A stretch of 45,795 nucleotides of DNA from Bacillota bacterium (GTDB lineage: Bacteria; Bacillota; Clostridia; Lachnospirales; Lachnospiraceae). The stretch is taken from contig JAEZKA010000070.1 of assembly GCA_023436225.1 (NCBI GenBank), positions 1-45,795 on the forward strand, written 5' to 3'. The notes under the pieces were generated by a model. The model ran no database searches. It saw nothing but the letters and a program-made list of their open reading frames with translations, and was not told the origin of the DNA. Every line of letters starts with the position of its first letter. Position 1 is the first letter of the stretch. Below are positions 14,898 through 24,535 of this stretch, piece after piece. The position numbers and the translations under genes are program-made.

Positions 14898-16077
14898 ATG
14901 ATTCAATTTTTAATTGTTTAGCCTGCCTCTTAATGATACTTTGTGCAGCTGCGGTTCCTGCTGCCTGCCCTATTGCCATAACAATAGGTGTAACACGGAT
15001 TGCTGCACATGCCTCATGAGTTGCGCTAATACACCTTCCGGCGACAAGCAGATTTGATATTTGTTCCGTAATTAGACAACGATAAGGAATAGAATACCAG
15101 CTCCCCGGCTTAAGCCTCCGATGCTTCATCGCTTCCCCATCCAGAGAATGAATATCAATCGGATATCCGCCCATAGCTATGGCATCCGGGAACATTGTAT
15201 TGCATAGAAGATCCTCTGCTGTCAGCTTATATAAACCATCGATTTTTCTGCTTTCTCTGATACCGATGTGTGGTCCGGTAGTTAATATCCTGCACTTTTC
15301 AAAGCCCGGAATATATTTTCTCATGAAAGCCACAATTTCATAAGCTTGTCTGCGTCCTTCGATTTCCGCTTCGGTAAGGGTAAAGGGATCAATTGCGGAG
15401 CGTTTTATAATTCGAGACATATTAATAATCAGCTCACCCGGAGTATTGGTTTCAAAGCATAATACCATATCTCTGTCAATGTTAAACTCTCCCGCTTCCT
15501 TTGCATGTCTGATTATTGAGTATGCTCCCTGTATTCCAGCTCGAGGCAAGTCCTCCAAGCGTTCAAAGGGTATTGTATTCAGCATATCCTGTCGGCTATC
15601 CTGCACAAAATGTATCATCTTTTCACGATCCACATCCGTGACTCGGATATTCATTGTCATTGGCTGTGCCAGATGATCACTCTCTCGTCCATAAACAGAT
15701 GGCACTCCAGCATGGGTAGCAAGATCCGCATCAGCGCTGCAATCAATAAAGGTCGTTGCATGAACATCAAAAAAGCCATTTTTTGAGTACAGACGAACAG
15801 ACTCAATTTTGCCGCAGTCCGTTGTACATCCTGTATATACCGTATGATACAGAAGGTGAACTCCCGCTTCCCTTGCCATGGTTTCAAGTACCAACTTCAT
15901 CCCTTCCACGTCAAAGGGTGTAATACTGCTTGCATATCCAACAAATCCTCCATATGGCCCGGAGAAATAAAACCAGTTCGTAATAGGTACGTGCAAACGC
16001 ATGAGCACCAATTTCTGATAGCGCTCGAACTCATCATTAACGTAATTCACTAAATAAAAATGACACCATAGAAGCAA
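14896..16077 (-). pseudogene. FAD-dependent oxidoreductase (FAD_oxidored type), N-terminally truncated
   Basis: The 393-aa frame matches the body and C-terminus of FAD_oxidored/PF12831-type proteins. FIDCSADADLATHAGVP, the conserved RCLI..I.NLLVAGRCIS and RVTPIVMAIGQAAGTAA-like segments are all present. The GxGxxG Rossmann motif that binds FAD, normally in the first 20-30 residues, is missing. The first residues are encoded by one arm of the inverted repeat at 16052-16122, so the true gene was cut there by about 50-60 codons. No plausible ribosome binding site is seen. Probably inactive. Confidence 0.7.
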
Positions 16078-16122
16078 TGGCCGATTTCATCGACATATAC
16101 TCTATGGTGTCTATTTATTTTA
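16052..16122. terminator. inverted repeat downstream of the UvrA fusion
   Basis: GACACCATAGA (16062-16072) pairs with TCTATGGTGTC (16101-16111), with A+T-rich extensions on both sides. On the minus strand the stem is followed by ATTTTTATTT. It can end transcription of the fusion gene. It also marks the point where the oxidoreductase is truncated. Confidence 0.6.
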
Positions 16123-16243
16123 TATCATATTCTCAATACTTATTTTCTGTAAGGCATAGAGACGCCAGCCCAAGTAATGTCAGCAACTCATTAGTGAATA
16201 GATATTCTTCACATTAACAGAATTTCCGAATGCATCACCTGCC

Positions 16244-19200
16244 TCAATGCCTTTGTACCTGTAACCAACCTTCGTTTAATAGATAACCTCCCATCTCTCC
16301 TCCCTCCGGTCCCATTTCGAGGATATAATCTGCCTGCCGAATTAATTTAGGATTATGCTCTATCGTCACTACCGTAGCTCCCTTTGATATCAGTTCTTGA
16401 ATAATATTACATAGTTTATCAACATCATCATCATGGAGTCCTGAAGTGGGCTCATCCAGAATGTACATGGTACCTTCAGACTTTCCGTCACTTAGTTCTT
16501 TTGCTAATTTGATTCGTTGCGCTTCACCACCGGATAAGGTAGCAGCACTTTGACCCAGCTTAATATATGACAGCCCCACCTTACAGAGCATATCCAAGCT
16601 ACGATTTATTCCTGGTTCATCTTTAAATATTTCTTGGATTTCACCGATTTCCAGGTCAAGCAAATCAGCAATCGAATATCCCTTATATTGAATCTCCAGT
16701 ACTGTGTCTTGATATCTTTTTCCCTTACATTTATCACAAATAACATTGATGTCCGGCATAAAATGCATTGGTATTGCTATTTCTCCTGCACCTTTGCAGG
16801 CTCCACACTGTCCTTTCACACTATTAAAGCTAAAATGCTCTTTGGTAAGCTTTGCTTTTTTTGCCTCTTCTAAATTGCTATAGAAAACTCGGATCAAGTC
16901 AAATACTCCGGTGTAGGTTCCCGGGGTTGATCTGGAATTCTTACCAATGGCCTTTTGACTGACATAGAAAACATCAGAAATTCGGTCAGCACCCACCAGA
17001 CTTTCATATTTACCGACTGCTTCCACATTCTTACCAAGGGCCTTCCTAATCGCCGGATACAAGGTTTTGGCAACAAAGCTGCTTTTTCCGGATCCACTTA
17101 CCCCAACAACACAGACAAATTTGCCAAGTGGTATTGAGACATTGATATTCTTCAGATTATTAGTGCATGCACCCTTCAAAACAAGTTTTTCTTTCGCGTC
17201 AATGACAGCCGAAGAAGTCGTGTATGAATGGCTATCTGGAATGCATTTATTACTGTGTTCCACCATACCTGCATGGATTAATCGGCCGCCATAGTGACCT
17301 GCGCCCGGACCGATTTCAATCAGGTAGTCCGCCATCTGAATTAATTCTTTTTTATGTTCTACCAGGATTATCGTATTTTTCAACCTTTTTAGGTCCTGTA
17401 TGGCTTCCATCAGAAATTGATAATCCCTTGGGTGCAGTCCCTTAGAAGGTTCATCCATGATATAGAGAATATTGGACAGTCCCGAGCCGAATTGATTTGC
17501 TATTTTGAGTCTTTGTGCTTCGCCTCCCGAAAGTGATGGCACACTTCGGTCAAGACTAAGATATCCCAGCCCAACCTGTTCGAGCTTCATCAGACGCCGG
17601 ATTATAATTTTAAAGATATTTTTGCACTTATCCCTCTCGTTCTCATTCATGTTACCGTAGGCAAAATGGCACCATTTCCTAAGCTGAATGATATTCATAC
17701 CGATAACCTCAGGATACCTGGTATTCCCTATCCTTACCATACGTCCTTCTTCGAGTAATCGTTCCCCCTTACACCTGTGGCACTTTTGATATGAGACAAA
17801 CCGATCAATATGATCTACTCTTTTTGATGTGTTATTCTCAACCAATAGCCGCTTTAGTATGTTAACAACTCCTTCTACCGGCCTTGTAATCGTACCACTT
17901 CTGCCATTGTTGTTCTCATAATTCATTGTTACCATTCTGCCATTACTTCCATAAAACAATTCATGCTTAAATGCCTCTGACAAATCTTTAAAAGGAACTT
18001 CTAAATCCTCCTTCAAATCATTCGCAAGTGCCAGCACCTCACCCTTCATCCAGTTAGCATTTGGCTTATCTCTATGTTTTCTCAAATTCCCCCACCAGGG
18101 AGAAGCACCATCCAGAATTGATAACTCCGGATTTGTCACGATAAGGCCTATATCCACCTGAAGCTCCTCTCCAAGTCCCTTACAGACAGGGCACATATAC
18201 TCCGGATGATTAGAGCTGAATAAGGCTGGTGTCAATGTGAAGAATATAGTACCACAGGTACTACATACATTATTCTCAGGAACAACCTTCTTACAGTGAG
18301 GACATATCCTCTCACCGGCTGTTGCATACAGAAGCCTAAGGTATTCGCCGATTTTTGTAACAGATGCAACTGTTGATCTAGGATTCATACCAAGACTTTT
18401 TTGTTCGATTGCTATGGCAGGCTGTAAACCGGTTACTTTTTTCACCTTAGAATCCTTTAAATCGGTTTCCTGGAAGGTATTTGAAGAAAGCAAATCCAAA
18501 AATTGCTTTTGGCTTTCATGATATATGGTATCAAAAGCGAGGCTTGACTTTCCACTTCCACTGACTCCGGATATTACTGTTATTTTTTCTTTAGGGATCC
18601 GAACTGATATATTCTTTAAATTATGAATCGATGCCCCTTCCACTACAATTTCATTTGAATTAATATCCACATATTCTGCTGCCACGCCACTTTCCAGTTC
18701 TTCGAAGAAGACAGTGCTTTCATAGGCGGCCTTTTTACTGTTTGAATCAGAATATTCTTCTATCTCTGGAATATCAAGAAATACCTTACGGTCGGTCCAA
18801 TGATCCACCCATTTAGGAACCCGTATTCCGTGAATATCTAAGTTATCATATGGCATAACCTGCAAAATCATAGAATTATCAAATCCATCAAATCCCAGTA
18901 TTGATATGCATTTATGACAAGCATCAACCGCTTTGACCTTTACGATGGTAGATGCCAAAGGATTGGGCCTTACTGGAGATCTGGTTGCAAATACGCCGCA
19001 TCTTGGCGCGTTGTCATAGGGAGGATTGCAGGTCAAATGTTTTCGATATTTTTTATCCTCGAAGCGATCAAACCACCATATAATTCTCAGAAAAGTGCCT
19101 TCTTTAATCTGCTTAATGGCTCGTGCAATCTCCTCTGAAATAACACTATCCGGTTCCTGTAGCAGAATCCTTCCACCATCGGGTGCATTCAAAAACTTGC

Positions 19201-19558
19201 CAATCGGTCTTCCTGGGAAGGAAAATGGTTTGAAGTTGATATCACCGAAACAAAGCTTCTTATCATATCCTTCCACCTGCTCTTCACAGGGAAAATATGG
19301 CTTTATATCAATTAAATCCCCTATGATTGCATTACTCTCTGCTTCAACAAGCACTTCCCCCATTGCTTCATTTATCTTTCTTATTCTTACCACATAGCAA
19401 TGAATCGCATGCACTTCCATCGTGAAGATAACGCAATGACTGAATTGATCCAGCTTTATCAATGCGTCCTTGAGCTTTGCATCAATTACAATTCTCAGCT
19501 GATAACTCTCTGAAGTCAATTCATATCTCCCTATACGCTCAAATTCAACTTGTTTCAC
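16244..19558 (-). CDS. tandem TsaA/TrmO-like domains fused to a UvrA-like ABC ATPase
   Basis: A 1104-aa protein with a GTG start preceded by GAGAGGTGG. Residues 1-100 resemble a degenerate TsaA/TrmO fold (LDQFSHCVIF, IGDLIDIKPYFP). Residues 115-255 form a second, complete one with CGVFATRSPVRPNP (187-200), the SAM-dependent tRNA t6A methyltransferase signature. From residue 303 on it is a UvrA: Walker A GVSGSGKSS at 331-339 and again near 820, two SGGEAQR signatures, and DEPSKGLH and DEPTSGLH Walker B motifs. CxxC zinc knuckles are at about 419-435, 456-459 and later. UvrA paralogues of this size serve in drug resistance or alternative repair. It is 16 bp from an AraC/GyrI regulator, most likely in one operon. 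Confidence 0.85.
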   Translation of the reverse strand: MKQVEFERIGRYELTSESYQLRIVIDAKLKDALIKLDQFSHCVIFTMEVHAIHCYVVRIRKINEAMGEVLVEAESNAIIGDLIDIKPYFPCEEQVEGYDKKLCFGDINFKPFSFPGRPIGKFLNAPDGGRILLQEPDSVISEEIARAIKQIKEGTFLRIIWWFDRFEDKKYRKHLTCNPPYDNAPRCGVFATRSPVRPNPLASTIVKVKAVDACHKCISILGFDGFDNSMILQVMPYDNLDIHGIRVPKWVDHWTDRKVFLDIPEIEEYSDSNSKKAAYESTVFFEELESGVAAEYVDINSNEIVVEGASIHNLKNISVRIPKEKITVISGVSGSGKSSLAFDTIYHESQKQFLDLLSSNTFQETDLKDSKVKKVTGLQPAIAIEQKSLGMNPRSTVASVTKIGEYLRLLYATAGERICPHCKKVVPENNVCSTCGTIFFTLTPALFSSNHPEYMCPVCKGLGEELQVDIGLIVTNPELSILDGASPWWGNLRKHRDKPNANWMKGEVLALANDLKEDLEVPFKDLSEAFKHELFYGSNGRMVTMNYENNNGRSGTITRPVEGVVNILKRLLVENNTSKRVDHIDRFVSYQKCHRCKGERLLEEGRMVRIGNTRYPEVIGMNIIQLRKWCHFAYGNMNENERDKCKNIFKIIIRRLMKLEQVGLGYLSLDRSVPSLSGGEAQRLKIANQFGSGLSNILYIMDEPSKGLHPRDYQFLMEAIQDLKRLKNTIILVEHKKELIQMADYLIEIGPGAGHYGGRLIHAGMVEHSNKCIPDSHSYTTSSAVIDAKEKLVLKGACTNNLKNINVSIPLGKFVCVVGVSGSGKSSFVAKTLYPAIRKALGKNVEAVGKYESLVGADRISDVFYVSQKAIGKNSRSTPGTYTGVFDLIRVFYSNLEEAKKAKLTKEHFSFNSVKGQCGACKGAGEIAIPMHFMPDINVICDKCKGKRYQDTVLEIQYKGYSIADLLDLEIGEIQEIFKDEPGINRSLDMLCKVGLSYIKLGQSAATLSGGEAQRIKLAKELSDGKSEGTMYILDEPTSGLHDDDVDKLCNIIQELISKGATVVTIEHNPKLIRQADYILEMGPEGGEMGGYLLNEGWLQVQRH

Positions 19559-19574
19559 TTATTACCCACCTCTC

Positions 19575-20489
19575 CTACAAGGGAGCTACCGGTACGAATA
19601 TCTCAACAGTTCTCCCTGTATCATCATCTTCTATTTGCTCCTGCGGTGGATAATATTCAAAGCAAAATCTATCGTCGGGCAGATAACCACTATCTGGTAA
19701 CCATTTGGAAATCATATAATTCCATGCTCCCTGATACTGTGACGATTCCAGATAGAACCTTCCAACTGCATATCTGCCGCCAGAGAGTTCCATGCATCCG
19801 AACTCGCCGTGGTTTTCAACCTCCTGATTAACCGATATACATACACTGATTCGCAGCTTCTCATCCGTAGTTAAATCACTATAATCATGATATACGACAT
19901 ACCACTTAGAATGTCTGTCGATCAAATGCTTCCGATCTGCATAGTGATACAGCTTGGAAAAAAGCTTTGAAAACAATTCAGAGTCCCCTTTATAAGAACC
20001 AGTATACCTGATATAAAGTACCTTTATCGGCTCCACCGATTGAATTGTGAGTTCAACAGGTTCATTATAAACAATATCATCAAGTAATACTTTTCCATTC
20101 CTGCGGATATCATTCATTAGTTGAAGTATTTGCATATCCGTTAGCTTACGTATCTGGTTTGCACTCATTTTATAATAATCTTTTAATGCTTTTGCAAAAG
20201 AGGCTTGATTTGAGAAACCGACCGAAAGCGCAATATCAAGTATGGTCATTTTTCTGTTCGTACGTAATAGATAAATTGCTTTTTCCAGTCGAAGTCTTTT
20301 AATAAAGCTATATAAACTTTCATTCGTAAACTGCTTAAAAATCCTTTGAAAATGATACTCGGAAAACGAAGCAATCCTAGATAGCTGTTGTATACTTAGC
20401 TCTTCCTCCAGATATTTTTCGATATAGTCCTGCACCAGATTGATTCTTTCGATATAGGTTTGTCTGGCTTCATAACAATAGTTTTCCAT
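19575..20489 (-). CDS. AraC-family regulator with GyrI-like effector domain (proximal to UvrA fusion)
   Basis: The ATG at 20489 (304 aa) has GGAG 6 nt ahead, better than a TTG at 20501. Residues about 20-115 are a two-HTH AraC domain (IASFSEYHFQRIFKQFTNES, IALSVGFSNQASFAKALKDY). Residues 140-304 are a GyrI/BmrR-like small-molecule-binding domain. Regulators with this layout sense amphipathic or aromatic drugs. It is the first gene of a two-gene unit with the TsaA-UvrA fusion, so it probably activates that unit in response to a ligand. Confidence 0.88.
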   Translation of the reverse strand: MENYCYEARQTYIERINLVQDYIEKYLEEELSIQQLSRIASFSEYHFQRIFKQFTNESLYSFIKRLRLEKAIYLLRTNRKMTILDIALSVGFSNQASFAKALKDYYKMSANQIRKLTDMQILQLMNDIRRNGKVLLDDIVYNEPVELTIQSVEPIKVLYIRYTGSYKGDSELFSKLFSKLYHYADRKHLIDRHSKWYVVYHDYSDLTTDEKLRISVCISVNQEVENHGEFGCMELSGGRYAVGRFYLESSQYQGAWNYMISKWLPDSGYLPDDRFCFEYYPPQEQIEDDDTGRTVEIFVPVAPL

Positions 20490-20590
20490 ACTCATCTCCA
20501 ATCAGCTAAGATAATCAAAAATTAAAGTTCAATATAACCTATCAATATTACCCTTAGTATGATAAAAGCCAAAATAAACTACTCTCTAAT

Positions 20591-21703
20591 CTAAACAATT
20601 TCCCAAAGCTCAGGAGATACCGGTGTTTCTTCATAGACAGCTTCAATCGCTTCAACTTTTTCTTCTTCCCATAAATTCATTTTAATATACGGAGCTCTTG
20701 TCGGATAGCCAAAGCATACTTCCATGGAAGAAGCCGTGACATCAAACAGATTCGAGCGAAGTGTTCCGAAATAGCACGAATAGGCAGGACAAGCGAGTCC
20801 ATTCGGTATTTCTGACGATAACATATGAAGCATATCTTCTTTCGATACCTGTGAATTCTCTCTTAAGTATTTCTCGACAAATACTTCTCTTGCATATGAA
20901 AAGTAACGTTTCTGTGGAACTCTCAGAGCATTCTCTTTCGATATAAAATGATTGAAGCCATAAACATAAGGCTCTGCTTTTCTTTCAACCAGATGTACTC
21001 CGTCTAGGCCAGTCAGTATTTCTACATCCACGATATCTCCACTACGATCTCCAATCATGATATTCGCATTGGTATAGATCGGCATCTGGTGCAGCTTCTC
21101 GATTGCTTCTCTTGTTGTAGCACAAGTATCCAGTATGAATCGAACTAAAAATGAAAAGGACAAGCCGTCCTTCTCACTGATTGAAGGCTGTATGAAATCC
21201 AAGCTCGTAATACCGGCACACAGACCCTTTTCGTTGATTCCATCAAATCGGGCTAACTGGTAAAAAGTAAACCCCATATGAGCATAGCTTCCCTTTGGAC
21301 GGATGATCGCAAACGTATATTCATCTTCATAACTAAATTCATAGCTCTGTCCGATATATCCATGTCTATCCTTCGTCATGTTCTGACTGACTCCAACCAC
21401 ACTACAGGCGCAAGGTTTTCCTTGGCGATATCCATTCAGCACATTAGTAAGCTCGTTGAGCTTAATCCCCAGTCCATCTGCCAGTCCCCTTATCTCATCT
21501 CCAAAGCCTGCACAATACTGATCAAATTCCTTACAACGTAGGATTGCTTCTTGTTCTGTAAATATTCTTCCATCCTCCGGTTTTGCTGTTAGCCAGTCAA
21601 TAATCAGAGGTTTCTTCTCTTTGAGATATTCAGCCTGCTTTCTCCCGATTTCATAGTGTGTTCCTTCTAAAACCACCTTATAGTACATTTCCTTATGCGA
21701 CAT
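20591..21703 (-). CDS. C45-family (penicillin acyltransferase-like) Ntn hydrolase
   Basis: Translation probably starts at the ATG at 21703 (370 aa), 8 nt after AAGGAG; an ATG at 21709 is too close. The layout GTHYEIGRKQAEYL, then FGDEIRGLADGLGI and GKPCACSVVGV is that of acyl-CoA:6-aminopenicillanate acyltransferase/C45 peptidases. They self-cleave before a Cys nucleophile; Cys100 (or Cys98) fits. NEKGLCAGITSL and the ANIMIGDRSGD segment are conserved too. Members cleave or form amide bonds of acylated amino acids, bile salts or beta-lactams. It lies between two ligand-sensing AraC genes; the substrate is unknown. Confidence 0.82.
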   Translation of the reverse strand: MSHKEMYYKVVLEGTHYEIGRKQAEYLKEKKPLIIDWLTAKPEDGRIFTEQEAILRCKEFDQYCAGFGDEIRGLADGLGIKLNELTNVLNGYRQGKPCACSVVGVSQNMTKDRHGYIGQSYEFSYEDEYTFAIIRPKGSYAHMGFTFYQLARFDGINEKGLCAGITSLDFIQPSISEKDGLSFSFLVRFILDTCATTREAIEKLHQMPIYTNANIMIGDRSGDIVDVEILTGLDGVHLVERKAEPYVYGFNHFISKENALRVPQKRYFSYAREVFVEKYLRENSQVSKEDMLHMLSSEIPNGLACPAYSCYFGTLRSNLFDVTASSMEVCFGYPTRAPYIKMNLWEEEKVEAIEAVYEETPVSPELWEIV

Positions 21704-21835
21704 AATCATTGCTCCTTCTTATTTTTATTCTTCCATTTCATTATATCGTTTTTGTTAATATAATCCTGTCAATCCTTGCAATGATTTGTCCTGATGTTCA
21801 ACCTACTATAATTGTCCGTACATTCATCCTTCTGT

Positions 21836-22684
21836 TTATTTTTCTTGTATGGGTATCCAGATTTCAGAGTAGTAGTCAGAAGCTTTGGTATCTCCGCTTG
21901 TATACATTTCAACATGGATACCAAAAGCTACCTCATACTGCGGGTGGCCAGGAAGCCACTCTCTAAAAATTCTAGAATTTACAGCTTGTAGGGTATATGG
22001 CATTGGTCCATAGCAACGAAAGATAGCCCAGAGAGCTTCCGGAATTATAAGCTCTTCAAAGCCCTTTGGGACTACTTCTGTTTCAATACGATCAGCTATA
22101 TAATAAGTAAAGCTATCTTTCTGTTCACTCTGATCTACGCTAATACCATACATGCCACACAAGTTCTTTCCTTCGCCGGATCCTGATAGACATATCATTT
22201 CATTCCAAAACTTAGGAAGCTCCTGATAAGCACTACCATATGCATATATTCTATGTACTCCATACAAAGTAAGCTTTGATTTTCTTTCTATGACATAATC
22301 CAGCTTCGTTCCGCCATCAATACTTAAATGAATCATTAGGGGTTGAAATTTTTTCAATCGATAGCTTTCCGTTTTTGCTTTGATCGGTGTAATTCCATGA
22401 AAACGATAAAAGGCTTTTGAAAAGCTTTCCGGGCTATCATATCCATATTTATAAGCAGTATCGATCACCTTCATATTTCCATTTGCCAGCTCTTCTCCAG
22501 CCAAAGATAATCTTCTAGATTTCAAATAATCCGAAATTGAGATATCTGTTAATAATTTAAAACTCTTTTGAAAATAAAAGCTTGAAATTGCAACCTCTTT
22601 AGCAACATCATCAACACTTATTTTATCAGTAAGATGTTCCTCCATATAATTGATTGCCTCCTGAAATGTCGAAATCCAATCCAT
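21836..22684 (-). CDS. AraC-family regulator with GyrI-like effector domain (second copy)
   Basis: A 282-aa protein with an N-terminal AraC DNA-binding domain (about residues 8-105, EVAISSFYFQKSFKLLTDIS and AYKYGYDSPESFSKAFYRFHG) and a C-terminal GyrI-like domain ending in DYYSEIWIPI. It is the same architecture as the regulator at 19575-20489 but clearly diverged, so these are paralogues rather than a recent duplication. AAGGGGG lies 7 nt before the ATG. It precedes the C45 gene in the same direction with a 132-bp gap and may regulate it. Confidence 0.87.
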   Translation of the reverse strand: MDWISTFQEAINYMEEHLTDKISVDDVAKEVAISSFYFQKSFKLLTDISISDYLKSRRLSLAGEELANGNMKVIDTAYKYGYDSPESFSKAFYRFHGITPIKAKTESYRLKKFQPLMIHLSIDGGTKLDYVIERKSKLTLYGVHRIYAYGSAYQELPKFWNEMICLSGSGEGKNLCGMYGISVDQSEQKDSFTYYIADRIETEVVPKGFEELIIPEALWAIFRCYGPMPYTLQAVNSRIFREWLPGHPQYEVAFGIHVEMYTSGDTKASDYYSEIWIPIQEK

Positions 22685-22772
22685 GATCTTCCCCCTTCCT
22701 CTCTATTTCTTTAATAAGTATATCACATAATATGTTTTATTTTAACATATTTACTCAAATTACTATTGTCAT

Positions 22773-22811
22773 AAAAAATTGAGAGTATGCATCTCAACAC
22801 ATACTCTCCAA
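22773..22811 (-). terminator. intrinsic terminator of the acyltransferase gene
   Basis: GAGAGTATG (22781-22789) pairs with CATACTCTC (22800-22808). On the minus strand the stem is followed by AATTTTTTAT. It lies beyond a 200-bp repeat tract after the gene ending at 23070. Confidence 0.8.
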
Positions 22812-23010
22812 TCATTTCCTATTCCATTGTCTATTCTATCGTCTTATTCACTTGCCCTATTCTCTAGTATTATTTCTTGCCCTAATCCTTTGTCAAATTA
22901 ATTACTCTTTTCTCTTGTCCTATTTCTTGTATTATTTATTGCCCTATTCCTTTGTCCTATTAATTACTATTCTCTTACCCTAATCTCTTGTCCGATTTCT
23001 CGTCCTATTC
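22812..23010 (-). repeat. degenerate 12-13-bp tandem repeats in a 3' untranslated region
   Basis: On the minus strand the motif AATAGGACAAGAG recurs about 15 times with drift (AATAGGGCAAGTG, ATTAGGGTAAGAG and so on). The unit is not a multiple of three and there is no long frame, so it is non-coding. The strand is almost free of pyrimidine runs. It sits between the acyltransferase stop and its terminator. Confidence 0.7.
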
Positions 23011-23069
23011 TCATTATCCCTTAGATATAACTTAATTCATTTTAAGCTATGAATAAAGAAATCTAAGCA

Positions 23070-24329
23070 TCAAAGAGCTATGCTATATCTTTCTTTCCTT
23101 TGAAGCTGTGTCAGCTTATAAAGCTCCTCCGTTGCTAACGAGATCTTCGTTACGGAACATCTCTTCGATTGCGGATATATATATAACGTATCGTCATTCG
23201 TATTTAAGTCGATACAGTCCCCCATATTGCGATAATTATACTCGATATGGCAGGAATACAGTATATTGGGTGTCCAGGTCAATTCATAGGGAACATGCTG
23301 ATGTATTCCTTTTAGTAGAAATCCATTCATATTGTGAACCAGTGTGGCAGTATCAAAGTTGATAAATCCAAAGGAATCAGGCAAAGAATATACTACCGCT
23401 TTACTCTGGAAGTGATAAGTACCTGCTTCAATTTCCCTTCGTACATTATCTCTTTCCCACTCGTACCAATCAGGAATATGTGAAAATTCTGTTTCTCCCT
23501 CTTCCGCCCTTAACTCACCCAATGTTGACATAATCCATTTCTTCCCGCAGTGATTACACCAGAGAGCATCCCTCTTGGAAGCCATATCATATTCCGCATG
23601 ACAATGAGGACATTGGTATAGTACCTTATGTAAACCCTCAGCACGGTGGGGATATTTTATATGAATCCCTTTTTCCTTCTGCCATTTAAAATCATCGTAC
23701 ACAAAAGCCTTTCTTAAGACCTCATTAATTTCATGTACCGTTGAATTCTGAATCTGCTCAGGGTCATATAGAAGCTTCAATTCAGCCTCAACTGGCTTAA
23801 CAGATCGGTTGTTGGTATTCCAAAAAGGAGAATTGACATGATGTCCATGCATAATTAGCGTAACCACCGGAACATTCATTTTCTTAATTAGCTTACCTAA
23901 CGAATCAGGCAATACTGCATCGGTTCCACATAGGGAATAACGGGCTTCCGGATAGAGTACTACGATGTCACCTGCCTTAATTACATGGAGCATATTTCTA
24001 ACCAGCATCAAATCATTGGTAAATTTCCTTGTGCAAATACATCCAGCTAAGCGCATCAACCACTTTCTTTTGATAAACCCGTCAATAGCTACTACATAAT
24101 TTGCTCGATGTGGAAAAATAGCAGCTGTCATTACCTTAAAATCAAGAAAAGAATTATGGTTGCATAATAATAAATAGGGAGGTTTAACTCCCTGCATATT
24201 AATTCGTGTAATTTTTGCTTTATGTAAAAATATATCCGGAAAGCTTAAGACCCAAGTTAGAAGTCGTATATAGGGCTTCTGCCTTGTGGGCTGTAGCTTC
24301 ATATTAAATCTTTTATAATCACCTATCAT
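23070..24329 (-). CDS. PlsC-like acyltransferase with zinc ribbon
   Basis: About 419 aa from the ATG at 24329; a GTG at 24335 is an alternative. The glycerolphosphate acyltransferase motif H-x4-D is in CNHNSFLDF, and motif III is LYPEARYS. After the catalytic domain (to about residue 220) come two CxxC pairs (CPHCHAEYD, CNHCGKKW) forming a zinc ribbon, then about 140 residues of unknown type. It probably acylates lysophosphatidate or a related lipid at the membrane, though the extra C-terminal half is not standard for PlsC. It has its own terminator. Confidence 0.82.
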   Translation of the reverse strand: MIGDYKRFNMKLQPTRQKPYIRLLTWVLSFPDIFLHKAKITRINMQGVKPPYLLLCNHNSFLDFKVMTAAIFPHRANYVVAIDGFIKRKWLMRLAGCICTRKFTNDLMLVRNMLHVIKAGDIVVLYPEARYSLCGTDAVLPDSLGKLIKKMNVPVVTLIMHGHHVNSPFWNTNNRSVKPVEAELKLLYDPEQIQNSTVHEINEVLRKAFVYDDFKWQKEKGIHIKYPHRAEGLHKVLYQCPHCHAEYDMASKRDALWCNHCGKKWIMSTLGELRAEEGETEFSHIPDWYEWERDNVRREIEAGTYHFQSKAVVYSLPDSFGFINFDTATLVHNMNGFLLKGIHQHVPYELTWTPNILYSCHIEYNYRNMGDCIDLNTNDDTLYIYPQSKRCSVTKISLATEELYKLTQLQRKERYSIAL

Positions 24330-24535
24330 CTTCACCTATAGCTCGTATTTTCATAACGAGCCTTTCTCCTTTTAGTATATCCTAATTATAACCTAATCAA
24401 CTACAACCGACAAGTGTCACTTTCACCCTGAACTTCATAAAATCGTCCTTTTTCAGAAGCCGGCTACCTTCCGTCTTGTCAATTATTTCATTAAGTTGAC
24501 ACAACTGCGCTCGAGGAGGTTACGATGAACGTAAT

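Noticed and set aside
22812..23010. CRISPR array
   Set aside because: The units are 12-13 bp, directly adjoining and degenerate; there are no spacers of uniform length and no cas genes in the window.
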